Source of the DNA: Corylus avellana
Taxonomy: Eukaryota > Streptophyta > Magnoliopsida > Fagales > Betulaceae
DNA length: 64,000 bases
Assembly (NCBI RefSeq): GCF_901000735.1
Contig: NC_081544.1
Location: forward strand, 33,121,235 to 33,185,234
Direction of reading: 5' to 3'
The notes under the pieces are model-generated. The model saw only the letters and a program-made list of their open reading frames with translations, ran no database searches and was not told the origin of the DNA. The translations under genes and the position numbers were made by a program. Below are positions 23,701-46,336 of this stretch, one piece after another. Within the stretch, counting starts at the first letter, position 1; each line of letters begins with the position of its first letter.

Positions 23701-25780
23701 AAAATCCCCTCATGCTTCTAAGTGTTGGCAGGAAGGGGCATGGCCCTTTGGTTTTAATTTTTTTTTATTAAGTTCCCTAATATGTGTTTCGCATATTATT
23801 ATTATTATTATTATTATTGTTTTAAATTTCGGAATCAAAAAATCATGGCCAGGACAAATGATTGGCGAGTAATAATGGAATATAGGGAAGAAGAGAGAAT
23901 GACAAGGAAAAGGCAATAGATGTGGACTTAAGAGTGTACATATTACGGCCTATGGTCCATCTCCATGTTGTTTGACTGAGAAGCAGACCCCATCTGATAA
24001 GCTCGTTCTTGGATTGCTAGGCCATCACATGGGGAGGCCGAATTCTCGACCAAAACCATCGAACTGTAATCAATATCCTTGTATCTGCCCCCATGTGTGT
24101 TTTCCTTCTCAGGCGACACTCTCACATGCAGCTTGTGTTTTGGGAGGAACAAATTCAATTCAAGGGAGTGTGGGGGGCCTTGTTTATTTATTTGGTTTAT
24201 AGGGAAGATAAAACTCCAGGAGGCAAACCCAGGCCAGAGAAGTGAAAACATTCCCCGTTTTCCTCGCCGGCCGGTTGCCACGGTCACGTGGCATATGGTC
24301 CAATGGAATTGAATCACGCGCCATTGTCACATCCCATACACATGCTTAATTGATTGATGGCTATTGCCTATTGGCAATGTATTGTGAGGTTTCGCATGGA
24401 GGTGACAATTCCTGATCTCCTTTTAAGGTTTGAATGGCATGGTTTACGTGAATATAAGATTATGGGTTAATCTTAGCATGCGGTGCTTTTGAAACCGTCA
24501 AACGGATCCTTAATTCGATTAATTTAATTAAACATGTCAAATATTTCAATTATAATTCACTAATTTTATATTAAAATCATGCTAATAGTGATTATTTTAT
24601 GTTTGAGTTGAAGGAAATAAAGAATACGAGATATCATAATTGCAAAGTATTGTAAATAGACGGACATTATGAATTGGAACATGTTCGACTTCTATATTGT
24701 TAAATTGTCACTTATCATATTCTTACGTGTGAGTTTAAATTCTTTTTTACTCTCAGTTCAAATTCTTTTTTAATACATGAAGTCAAACACGTTGAGTATT
24801 TAATTTAAATAAGAGACGAATTGATGAAGTCAAGATTTGATTCAAAAATATTTAGTTTCAATATCATATTAAATCACAATTTTTTTATTAAAAAAAAACA
24901 TAAATTAATAAAAATATATAAATTTAATTATGTAATCAACATATATGAAATAAATGAAAGAGCTTCGATGAAATTTACGGATTCAAACATGTTCGAATAG
25001 TTCAAAATTTGGTCGTGCAACGGCCCTATCAAAATTATCTTTCAATTATATTACCCGAATTTGAGACAATTATAAGGAAAAAGAATAATAGGTTTGAGTG
25101 ACTGCGTGGTGGCCCTGTCGTCCCTAGAGTTGTAGGGAACTGTAACTGACGTGTGCCTGTCCTTCTCGGTTGTGGTTTTGTCACGACTCTGCCATCCAAC
25201 GTGGTAGAGTTTTAGTTAGCATGTTCATAGGCCTTTCATAATTCCACATGGAAGCAGCAGAACAATCATGGACTGGCTTCTGGCTTCTGGCTTCATCCCT
25301 ATTCTACCTATTTTTATTTTTTATTTTATTTTAATTCAGATTGCTATAAAAGAATTAGCAAATTTCTCTGTCAATTAATCAGCAGATCTAAAGAAGGTGA
25401 CAATGATGAGATGTCAGAGGCCAAATAATAGATAAGCTAACCAATAAACAAATAACCTAAAATGTTAACATAAACACTTTATACGCAAGCTTACATGCCA
25501 ATGATTATTTAGGATTGATATTTATTTATTTTTTCATTTGTTTTATCTGGTGGAGATGGTTGACATGGACGGAGTCACGGAGAGACAGCAGAAAATGACG
25601 GAAAACTACACGCAGTTGAACTGTAACATCACTGCTCAAGACTTTGGTTTGAATTTTGAAACCTCAGGAATCACAGCTTTTCATCCTCTTCAATCTTCAT
25701 GGTTAAAAGTAATAGGTCACTGCTCAAGACATTCGGGTAGGGTTAAAAAGCCTTGAGAAGGTTATATTATTCTCTCCAAT
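20714..25780. other. Gene-free stretch upstream of the TORTIFOLIA1-like gene
   Basis: This includes the presumed promoter and leader of the TORTIFOLIA1-like gene (about 20714-20930), then T- and A-runs (20942-20961, around 21115-21140, around 21865-21880), an (ATT)n tract at about 23798-23818 and AT-rich DNA. A small 'gggggtggccacacggcc'-containing hairpin sits near 22170-22190. Open frames reach at most 124 codons (23943-24317, minus) and show no domain I recognise. No gene is supported. Confidence 0.7.
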
Positions 25781-25786
25781 TGTTCC

Positions 25787-26102
25787 GTAAATTGTTTATG
25801 ACATTTTATCTATGCTAAATGTCTTTTTTTTGCAGCTCTAGTTATTTTGATTGATTAGGTTATTTATTTGACTTATTCCCAACTTCTCCAGGTAAATTGT
25901 TTATAACATTTTGTCTATGCTAAATGTCTTTTTTTTTGCAGCTCTAATTACTTTGATTGGTTAAGTTATTTATTTGACTTATTCCCAACTTCTCCAGGTA
26001 AATTGTTTATGACATTTTGTCTATGCTAAATGTCTTTTTTTTTGCAGCTCTAGTTACTTTGATTGGTTAAGTTATTTATTTGACTTATTCCCAACGTCTC
26101 TC
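25787..26102. repeat. Three-unit ~106-bp tandem repeat with splice-site-like borders
   Basis: Units start at 25787, 25893 and 25998 with gtaaattgttta. Each carries a T-run followed by tttgcagctcta, and the first two end in cttctccag directly before the next gtaaatt. Each unit therefore looks like a 3' splice site, a ~55 bp segment and a 5' splice site. Sequence identity between units is high, which points to recent amplification. Confidence 0.85.
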
Positions 26103-27705
26103 CGAGTAGTAGTGTTTCCTTTGTTTTTTATTTTCATGTAATTTTTTATTTTTCTTTCCCCACTTTCATTAAAACCAACAACAACAAAAAAAAAGGAAAA
26201 AAAAAAAAGGTAATAGACAAGCATGAGTATTTTAAAAGTAATAGGAACAATGGACCAATAATTTATTTTCCTGTTATGAATAATCTATGAGTAATTTCTT
26301 TTCTTATTATACGTTGTTTTTTTTCAATATAAAGATGGAGATGTCGAATGGTAAGAGTATTAAAAAATAATTCAAAAACTTTGTTCAAGAGATTTTTCTC
26401 TTTTCTTGGTGGACTTCAATTACCCTCTAGTGGATTCCAATTTTTAGAGAACATTGTGGATTATTTAATTAGTATTTTCACACTTTTGTTCAATTGTTAG
26501 ACAATATAATACGTGAAATATTTTGATTGAAATGAATGGTAAATTGTGGGAGTCGGGTTCGAATTCATGATCTCTGCTCTAATATCATATTATTAAAAAA
26601 GTTTAAGTTAATAAGAAGATGTGAATTTTATTACTTAATTAATATTTTAACACAAGATTGTTTGGAAGGCGCAAGAAAAATTTGTTATGTGCCTATTTCT
26701 ATTGGGAAATTTTATTAGGATTAAATTTTGTGTGATGTTGTTGATTTGATTGAAGGTCATGTATTATTTGGTAAACATTGGCAACTTTATGCAAAAAGTG
26801 TCAATGTAACAAAAAGATAACGAGTATATATTTCATGTGTGAGTATCTGTAAAATATGACAAATGTTAGATATTATATATTTATCTCACTTTGTTGATAT
26901 AATACTGCTAATAAGCTCTTATTGAGAAAATAAACATGATGATTAATTGACCGTATAAAAGTGTAATGTATAAGATTACTAATAAAATATTAATGGTTTC
27001 TCTAGAAAATTCAATGAAGAACCCCCCAAAGCTTTAGAAGTGGATAGGCAATGAATTCCAACAATTTACTAACCTTCAAAATCAGATAAGAGGCTAAGAG
27101 TATATCAGAAGTTGGAGCAATGGTAGGCCAAGCTTCTGTTATGAATATAAAGTTGGACAAAAAGGAAGTTGAGTGTTAAATTGTCACCTCTCTCTTTGAT
27201 GGGAAGTTTTCTAGTTGATGAAGTTAATAAAATACAAGCTCTTAAAATGCTACATTGTTATTTATTGGTTATTACAAAAAAATCGAAGAAAAAAAAAAGC
27301 TTGAATATCTTGCAACCAAGAATATTTATGATTTATGTTATAAGTGCATTTATGAGTGTTGTGTCTCACATTATAAAATATATAAAAAAAAAAAAAAATA
27401 GTGCTTAATATACTTAAGTGAACCTTAGCCCATTAACTTAAGCCTTTGAAATAGAGTTGTGTTCAACTATATATATTAATGTGCTTAATCACTATTTTTA
27501 TGGAATTCAGATTTTCTTAAGTTAACATCTTTAATTCTTGATCCAACTCCTTCCATAGATGAAGCTTTTTTTTTTTTTTTTTTTCAAGCCAAAAGAAAAA
27601 AAAAAGAAAGGGGGTTTCATTAGATGGCGAGCTTAATCGGCGAATCTTTTGCGTGTAAAATCTTCAAAAAAGCTGTCTTTCTTTAAAATCTTTTCTAGGT
27701 GGATA
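26103..27705. other. AT-rich gene-free stretch
   Basis: This holds A/T runs and a short 'gtcgggttcgaattc' (about 26550) that resembles a pol III box B but lacks a convincing box A. I see no gene. Confidence 0.6.
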
Positions 27706-28112
27706 GGATCCCTGGAATTCAGAATTCCAGATTCAAGAATTTGAAAGTTAAAGGTTCAAAATGTGCCACATGGCTAAAACCACTTTCCTCCCAAACCCAC
27801 TGTATTTAGATACTAAAAGACTTTCCCTCCCAAAAATAAAACAACTATAAAACATCTCTCAATTCACACAACTAAAATACCAAGTATTGAATCTGAATGT
27901 CAAAAAAAAAAAAAAAAATTCATAGTTCCCCCAAAAAAAAAAAAAAAAAAAATAGCCTCAATACAAAAAGCTGGGATTTTCTTTTTTCAGACGTGATGAA
28001 GAAGTGGGTTTTGTGTTTTGGGAGGAAAGTGGTTTTAGCCACATGGCACATTTTTGGACCTTTAATCTTCAAATTCTAGAATCTGGAATTCCAGGGGAAT
28101 TCCAGGGGATCC
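27706..28112. mobile_element. 407-bp foldback element (MITE-like)
   Basis: The left arm, starting ggatccctggaattc and running through 'gccacatggctaaaaccac', is complementary to the right arm, 'gtggttttagccacatggc' through 'ggaattccaggggatcc' (to 28112). Arms are about 100-120 bp with minor mismatches and enclose an A-rich loop. There is no coding capacity. The target duplication is not resolved. Confidence 0.7.
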
Positions 28113-28313
28113 TGATCCAGTTGGGCTTGGGTACTATAATTCAGTAGTCAGAAGCAGCAGTACCCAAAATCGACCACTCAACAAAAAAACAAAAAACAAA
28201 ATCAAAATGCCGAGGGACCGGAGAACACAACAATGAGACTTGTTCATTATTTGATTGTAAAAATCAGTTATTAAATTAATATTTGTTCCTTTTATAAGTG
28301 CAAATTCAATAAT

Positions 28314-28943
28314 TAATTTTTAGGGTTAAATATCAAATTTTTCATGGGGTTTGGTAATTTTATTTTTATTTCATTGGAATTTTATTTTTATCACAGGACC
28401 TCCCTAGAGTTTTGATAAAGGTCTAAGTTAGTTCATCCGTTAGTTGACCGTTATGACTGACACGTGGACCAATCAGATGTTGACACGTGACACCTATTTA
28501 ATTTTTTTTTTTAAATTAAAAAAATGTATTTAAAAATTAATAAAAAATTGGGAGCCACCCCCTTGGGCATTTAGGGGTGGCCGAAACCACCCCCAAGGCT
28601 CCATGGGGGTGGCTCCAGTGGGTACAGGGGGTGGTTTCGGCCACCCCCATCCGGCCAGATGGGGGTGGCCAGGCCACCCCCCTTGGCCATTTGGGGGTGG
28701 CTCGCGCCGAGCCACCCCCAAATCTCAAATTTTTTTTTTTTTTTAATTTAAAAAAATTAAATAGGTGCCACATGTCAACATCTGATTGGTCCATGTATCA
28801 GTCATAATGGTCAACTAATAGATGGACTAACTTGGTCCTTTATCAAAACCCCAAGGGGGTCCTATGATAAAAATGAAACCTCAGGGGGGTAAAAATAAAG
28901 TTACCAAACCCCAATAATATTTGGTATTTAACCCTAATTTTTA
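28314..28943. mobile_element. Mutator-like MITE, 612 bp, with 9-bp target duplication and GC-rich core
   Basis: A 9-bp direct repeat, taattttta, lies at 28314-28322 and 28935-28943. Between them the element begins gggttaaat and ends atttaaccc. The arms (about 230 bp each) pair with one another over most of their length, for example 'ccaatcagatgttgacacgtg' on the left against 'catgtcaacatctgattgg' on the right. The centre (about 28548-28725) is GC-rich with repeated 'gggggtggc'/'gccaccccc' that itself folds. Nine-bp duplications are the hallmark of Mutator-like elements. No transposase is present, so this is a non-autonomous element. Confidence 0.75.
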
Positions 28944-31900
28944 TTATCACGTGAGTGTACATAAATTTATTAAATAGCATTAATTATTACTTTTGAATAT
29001 ATGGATTGGATTTTCAAAATTATTTGGATACGAGAATGGACTGGAGAACTATGGATTTCTGCTCGGATATGGATCCGGACCAAATCGAATGCATTTTCTG
29101 ATCTACCGTTAAAGGAGGCTTGCTAGTTGCTAGGGTCATGATAGTCACATAGTCCATTTATTTATGGGCTACCTTTACTCCTGGTATGGCCCATCAAATT
29201 ATGGGCCCAAGAAAGCCATTAAAGCCTAAGGTGAAACCACTAACTTTGTATCGGTCCGATCTGAAAAGGCCCGCGAGATTATTATAGAATCCGGCCGTGA
29301 TTTTTTCGCTTATGCTCTGCTCTGTGAGCGGTGACCAAAAAAGCCAAAAGAAAAGACCGAACTTAATGGAGGGAAAAAAAAAAAAAAAAAACAAACTTTT
29401 AAAAAATCACTTGCACCGACTGCATTGAAACAAAATTTTTCTTCAAGTTTTCTTTCTAACATAATTTATTAAATTAGCAAGTGTTTTTTAGAGCATGTGA
29501 AAATTAAACATGCATTCGAGAATCGTATGTTTTATGACAAACAATTTTATTTATTTTTTTAATTTTCTATATAAAAAATTCAAAAATTTTATTTATTTGA
29601 TATCAGTATATCACATTAATTACTTCAAAGTATTTGTACCTATCAAGTTCATTATCAAACACGCCGGGTGTGTTTCTTTTAAAATGCTTGGCCAATGGTT
29701 TTGTCTTTGTTATTGTAGTAGAAAATGATTGATGTGATATATAATTTTTTATTTTTTTTTTATAAAAAGTGAAAAAAGTTTTGTTTTGTAGTTTTTTTAT
29801 TTTTTATTTTTATTTAAATAGTAATAAAAAGTTAATAATATGATATAAAAAGTAAAAAAAGTTATAATGTTTTGATGTTAATTGTTTTTTGGGGGAGATG
29901 GTGAATGTAACCTAGGGATGAAAAGGATTGCCAAACAAGGATTTTGACCGAATTGTTGCACTGGTTTTCTTTGTTCAGATCTATGACATAAATAGATAAA
30001 AAGTGGTATACTTCTCAAATTTGTTATCCAAAAGTTGGTTATTAAATAATATGTCGTTATTCCATGGATTTGTTATTTTGAAAAGTGTGTCACTAACTCA
30101 TGGGATAACGACACATCATTTGAGAACCAACTTTTTTTAAAAATTAAAGATTAAAAATTAAGAAGTGTAGCATTTCTATAAATAAAACCAGTTCTAGCAC
30201 GAACATCTTCAGCAAAGCAGCAATACACCCAAAAGCCCAAATAATGCCTTGTATATTCATTATACACATTGCAGATCTATAGCAATTTTGGATCCCATAA
30301 TAAGCAAAGTAGCAAACCAGATATTTCCTTATTCCGTAAAAACTATATACTCAATCGAACTACATATGAATGAAAATAGAAAGGTTAGAGAATAACTTAT
30401 ATAGAGAGGTTGCACAAAAATTGAGTTTTGTGCAACCAATTAGAAGGTAACACCTAAGCCAAACATACCAAACATAAGTTTTTTTTTAAAAAAAAAGCTT
30501 AACTACACCAAATTATATCACATATGAAATAAAAAAAATATAATTGAAGGGATGGCTAGCTCCACTTGGGGTGGCCGGCAGCCACCCCTAGGCCTAGGGG
30601 TGGCAGCAAGCCAGCCAGCCACTCCTTCAATTTTTTATTTTTATTTTTAAATATTTGTATTTTTTATCTAGAATATAATCTAGTATGGTTGAGTTTTTAT
30701 TTTAAGTATAAGTCTAATAAAATTAACTGATGTGTCAACTTTTTATTTGTGGCACAAAATGTGACTTTTATGCAACAAATGCACCCAAGTCGCTCTTGTT
30801 ACGTTATTGTCACAAAAGAGAAGAAGATATTATTAGCCTATTAATTAGGATTTACCTTTTCTTGCTATTTTGTTTGAGAATTTCACCTCGACGAGCTTAG
30901 TCCATCAAATATTTTCAGTTTTCTCTGGCATTATTTTTTTTATTTTTTATTTTTAATTTAGAGTAGAGTACAGGTTATCTCCCAATCGAGGCCAAAGACT
31001 GGGTGCGTATGAGTAGTAATCCTTAAATCTCTATTAAAAAACTTTTTTTTTTTTAAAGATTCGAATCATGGCTTTTTCTTTGAAGGTAGATAAGAAGTGC
31101 CAATCGGCTCGTACAAGACAAGCAATTTTGAGAAAGAAAGCAAGGAATAAACCTATGATCTCAAACGGATTCATACTCAATCCTATTGTATGAGGTGCAA
31201 TATATATATTTAAATATTTATTTTAAATAATTAGTTCAAATCATGCAATTATTATTATTGTTATTTTAAAAAAAGTGTGTTTGAGACAGTTTTAATGTTG
31301 CGGGATGGTTCACCTATTCTCAATAACACATTTAAGGCGACGGGCTGATTTGGGAAGAACCAATCTATATCATTCATTTTGATTGGAAATTGTTTGGTTA
31401 TCAAAAGTTACCCTTTTGGGGGAGGCTAGCCGATTTGAAAGTTACTGTTTATAGTGTTAACTAAGTAAATTTATATAATTTCAGCTGATTGAGTTATGTG
31501 TTGATAACACCCTATATAGCATGGAATTGATGCATCTAAAAAGAACCTCAAAATAAGTAGTTGTTCTGTTTTTGTGGTCATAAATCGCAATCGCCGATCA
31601 TTAATCAACTTGAAATTTGAGCTATTCAGTCCATTCATGTTGGGTTGGGCTCAGCTGTCAACTCAATCCATGCTTTTGGATAGGCCTTAACTCTGCACAA
31701 AGCCCGAAGCTATTTACAACCAATCTAAACAAAAAAACTCAATATGCTATGCCCAATTCCAAACCCAGAACCCAGAACTCATAAAAAAGAAGAAGAAAAA
31801 ACCATTCTCAACTCCCATCACGGTATCACCCGTATAATTATAACTTATAAGCATTGAACAAGGCTTGCCCTCATGCAATTTAACAGCCACTTTATAGAAT

Positions 31901-32400
31901 TAAAAAATCGATTCAATTCATATAATTATAAGCAATTTAAAACAAAATTCAAATAAAATCAAAATTACTCATTCACTTGCCTCTTTAGTTTAAATTTGCA
32001 CTTTTTAATGTGCAAAATTGTTCTCTTAAACCTAATTTCATGATTGCCGCGTAGAAAACCAAAACCCATTGTTTATTTTTTACCAAAACCAGCAACCACT
32101 CGTACCAAACCATCTCCTCTCAAAGACCCAAAAAGCCAAAAGCTGTGCACTTGCCCTAATAGGCTAACCCTAATCCCCAAAAGCAAATAACCCAAATTTT
32201 CCAACGCAATATTCAGAAAAAGGACACAATTTGGCAGCCCCGCCCCATGTTAACCTAATTTATAATTTCCTCAGAATGCCACATATATAGCAACCTTCAA
32301 TAATCACAATTGGACCGTGCTTGGTACGCTCCCATTAAGATCAAAAAGCCCTAATTTTTACACGTAGGACTAGATTAACCGCCTATTACCGGTAACCCAT
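28944..32400. other. Gene-free stretch upstream of the SIN3-like gene
   Basis: This is AT-rich DNA with a cluster of TGGGCC/TGGGCT-type (site II) promoter motifs at about 29160-29210 and a GGCCC at about 29268. A small foldback sits at about 30541-30632 (tgaagggatggctagc against gccagccactccttca), and there are multiple short A/T runs. No open frame shows a domain. The part nearest 32400 has several 'ccctaa' motifs that may belong to the SIN3-like promoter. Confidence 0.6.
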
Positions 32401-32479
32401 CCATAGGGCAACCGGCAAATGAACCTCAAAAATGACTACCGCCACACCCCTATTCTCCTTCTCTCTTTTAAGAGTGTTT

Positions 32480-32732
32480 TATATCCCCATATATATCACA
32501 TTCTAAACTCATTCTCGCTTTTCTCTCTATTTTCATCGTCCTCTTTACATTGTATCACATACTTCTGTTTGTCTTCCGAGAAAATTGAAAAAGTGACCTT
32601 GTATTCCCTCCTTATTATGTTTGAGAATCAAATATAACCTTCAAAATACTCTTTCATACAGAGGATTCTTTGTTTCTTCGTGTCTTCTGAAAGCTTGTTG
32701 TGGAAGACTTTGTTGTTCGGACGACTTAACGA

Positions 32733-32764
<32 letters not shown>

Positions 32765-33065
32765 TACTATGTCAATTTCGCTAAGATAATATTAAATTTT
32801 CCCCTGCAATTTATCTCAACGTTGCTTTATCTTCAAGTAACGTGAATTACTTGTAAATTTTTGGTTACGATTTGGCTCTACGAAGGTGATCTGTTTAGAG
32901 GTCCGATTCTTGCTTGTGTTGTTAATTTTATTTTGTTTTAGTTTTTTGTTGCGGTTTAGATCTGCTTTGTGCTTGTTGTTTTGGTTGGAATGAGCGAGTT
33001 GGTTTTGCAGGATTTTGGTTTCAGCATGATTTGTTGGTGAAAAGAGAGGGAGTGCGTTTTCAAGG
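32480..33065 (+). promoter_or_regulatory. Promoter and 5' leader of the SIN3-like gene
   Basis: A TATA-like 'atatatatcac' near 32488 is followed by pyrimidine-rich DNA and a (TC)n microsatellite at 32733-32758, a common feature of plant 5' leaders. A leader intron is likely: the sequence 'gttttgcag' ends near 33010, with candidate GT donors near 32836 and 32886. The transcription start cannot be fixed from sequence alone. Confidence 0.5.
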
Positions 33066-43125
<10,060 letters not shown>

Positions 43126-46100
43126 TAATATGACTTCCTATGACCCTAAGTAGATATGGTATGTATTAATGTGACTTTTAAAATGTGTCTGCAGTGAACA
43201 TATCTATTGTGATTTAAATATGGTTGTCTTCTATCTTTTCGATTGCTATTATGTGATTTTCTCCACACCCCAAACCACAATGTTGGATCAATAATAACAC
43301 CCACAATAATATCATATCTATAGTGATTTAGCTTTTAATATGGGGGTACATTGATGCAATCTTTAGTTGGGGGGTACATTGAAACTTTTGAGTGTTGGTT
43401 TGAGGGGAGTATGTGTACTTTTTCCAAACATTATCATCTGTAGTTTTTCCTGCAATTTTAGATTCAAGTTCCTGTATTTTGTTTTATGAAAGTCAAGTGG
43501 GGTGTATTGACGGTGTAGGTAGGCTGCACATGATGGAGTGGGGGCTATGGTGGTGTCATAGCATGCCTCTTCATGACTTTACTTGGAGTTGGAATGGTGG
43601 GAAAGGAAGGGAAAGTTGTGAATGACCCAAGTGAAATGTGTATGGAGGCAGTGCTTATGAGTTTCTCACTTGAAGTTGATAGTGGATGATTCTGTGCTCT
43701 GAATGTGAGTTTGTAGATACAGGAGGTGACCCAGTAAAGCTAATGCTGGTTTGAGAGGAGTAGATGTCATGATGTTCATTACAATAGGATTAAATTTGTT
43801 GCAAGTGTTTTTTGTTTTTGTTTTTGAACTAGTACATGAAGCGCATAGTGAATGCATGGACTGGAGAAATTGGTTGGTTCTGAGCGTGAATTGAATTGCT
43901 AGTACCTGCTTTTGTTTTGTGTAGTTGAAATAGATGAAAATGATCTGATATGATTTGGGTGTTGACGTTTTTCAGTAGCTTTTTGCACGCATTAGTTACT
44001 CAGGCGCCAGCCAGAGTTGGAAAGATTGGGGCGCCACGGAGGGAAAAGCTTTCGTGGAATCATCTTTCAAGTGTTTTAATACTGTCTTACGAAGCAAATA
44101 AAGAATTGAGGGGGATATCGCTGGTCGGGTGTAGTATACTGTACGTTTAGCCACAATTGTGTAAATAGAGGTAATTTGTGATGTAAACTTGAGATACATG
44201 TTCATTCCATTTATCGATATTCTTGTTTAATCTTTTTAACCTCCGGGAAATTTCATTTGGAATTTATTTCGTAACTTTCTTGTCCTTTTTATTTTATTGA
44301 AATTATCGCCAATTCCAAAACACCAGTTTCAACAAAATCGCATTGGTGAAGGCACATGTACTAATGTATCCTTGCTGTAGAAGTTTGCACAGAGCATTCT
44401 AACCTAGAAGGTCAAGTGCGTTATTGTTGAAGTTTTTTTGTTTTGTTTTGTGTTGTGTTGTTTGTTTGTTTGTTTTTTTTTTTTTTTGGTATTTATTGTT
44501 GACACTTAGCTGTCTAAATCCAACATGGAATTGAGATATTTCACGTGATGGTTAAGAGTACATGAACTGGATTTTCTTTTTGAATTAGCATACCAGCACA
44601 TGGTAATACTTGGCCCAAATCTGTCATTTGAAAAGGTGTAAATGACAAAAAACAAGGAAACCATGTTATGCCCCCAGTGCAAACTCCTATAATGCATTAG
44701 ATTTGCTCCTAATTTTGTGACATTTTGGCATGTAGTATCTTACCTGCCAATCCTCAAAGATACCATTGTTATCGAAAAACACAACGCGACTCAAAAGTAT
44801 CATGCGAGAAAGGGGAAAACTGATCTGTGTCATTCGCTAAGCAACAAACCCAAAGACTAGTGCAAGACGAGTAATACAGTAAATCAGCTATCTTTCGTTT
44901 TTTTTCCCCCCATTGGGAAAGATGAAATTTCATTATATAAAATTAAACGAAAAGCTTGGAAGATGAACATGTAACATGTTCCTTTGGAAAACATGTCCAA
45001 CAATTGAGTTACGAGGGGGGAAGATCTAGTGACGGTAGCTACCAAGGACTTGAAGAAGAAAAAAAACCCCACTAGGGGGAAGTATTGTCGTCGGTTTGGC
45101 TGGAAGAAGAGATCGCAACCATGAACCATGTCTGATCAGGGTGGTACCCAGTGGTTGATGCGCTGTCACATCAAATATTGCAGTCTCCATAGGCTAAAGT
45201 GGAGAGAGCAGACAAAATGTGTGGGCCTCTGAGATGTTTCATGGCCCAATGAGGAGAGGTGGCAGCGTGTGGGCAGGGGTGGAGGTGGGGGAACCAAGGC
45301 TCAGAGCTTCAATCGCGCAGAGTGTTGGGGAGGCTGGCGTTGGTGGTTGTGATCAGAGGCAGTGGTCCCGCAACAAAACAGATAGAAACTAGGAGGGATG
45401 GAGAGGAGGAAGGAAGCAGACCTCTTTCCTCTTCTCTCGGCACTCAAAAGAGAGGGAGGAAGGAGAATATCTCACAGAAGAGAGGAGAGGGCTTCCCTCC
45501 AGAAACTAGAGAGAGAGAGAGAGAGAGCGGTTGACCTAGTACACGACTATTTAACAACCAATGCAAAATGCCCTTGAGCTCAATAGAGGGCAAAAAATAT
45601 CGCAAAACAGAAATCCAAGATTCAAGATGATTATTCAGGGAAGGTATCCTATGCAACTTCCTCAACCGATTTGTGGTGCCTTAATGATTCTAGCAGACAA
45701 TTTTTCTTCCTCACTATCAAAAAAGGAGATACACGTATTTCTCCAGAAGCTCCATTCATGGGGCCAAGAGAATCAAGGAGGACAGAGGCTTAGGAAAGCT
45801 CAACACTCGATACTAATAACCGTATCATCATAAAAAGGATGTCTTACTCTTAGAAATGTTCCCATTCAGGAGAGCAATGGATGACAAAATCAGCAGGCTT
45901 TCGCATTTTCTGCTGGGTAACAGCTTCCATACATCACTCCCCACCAATGTACAATCAGAAAGCATGAGACCTGCAATTACATATCAAAATTATTGCACTA
46001 ACAAGTCTGTCAAGTAGTGTATCAAAATCACTGCACCACAAGAACTGAAGCCAACGAGTGTGCGAAGTAGAAACCAAAAGGCACCGTGGCAGAAGTCATA

Positions 46101-46336
46101 GTAATAATCTGAATATCATTTAGGGGTTAGTAATGACAGTCATATTACGTCATAGTTAATGGGTACAGAGCAGTACTCTGCCTAGCTACAAAGGCTTCCC
46201 TCCAATGGCGAACTAGGGCACTACATCTTTTTTGAATGAAGTTCAAGTTCAATTCGATACATTAAATAAATAAATACTGGAACTGTAGGAAACGATTGTG
46301 CCAATTTCACATATACTTTTTAGTGGCAATAGAACA
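43126..46336. other. Convergent intergenic region between SIN3-like and ISE2 genes
   Basis: The first ~1 kb is likely 3' UTR of the SIN3-like gene; an AATAAA lies at 44097-44102. A 15-base T-run sits at about 44474-44488 and a (GA)n tract at about 45508-45528. The plus-strand frame 45259-45534 (91 codons, Arg/Gly/Glu-rich) is low-complexity, ends in the (GA)n tract and has no recognisable domain. No gene is supported. Confidence 0.65.

Noticed and set aside
23943..24317. 124-codon minus-strand open frame
   Set aside because: It has no recognisable domain, competing frames of 76-77 codons overlap it on the other strand, and there are no flanking gene features. It is probably chance.
25787..26102. 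CRISPR-like array
   Set aside because: The units are directly adjacent with no unique spacers and the genome is a plant. It is a plain tandem repeat.
28530..28807. Open frames of 63-85 codons rich in Pro/Gly in the GC-rich core
   Set aside because: They are translations of the 'gggggtggc' repeat core of the Mutator-like MITE and occur on both strands.
45259..45534. Possible 91-codon protein between the SIN3-like and ISE2 genes
   Set aside because: It is low-complexity Arg/Gly/Glu composition ending in a (GA)n microsatellite, with no recognised family or conserved motif.
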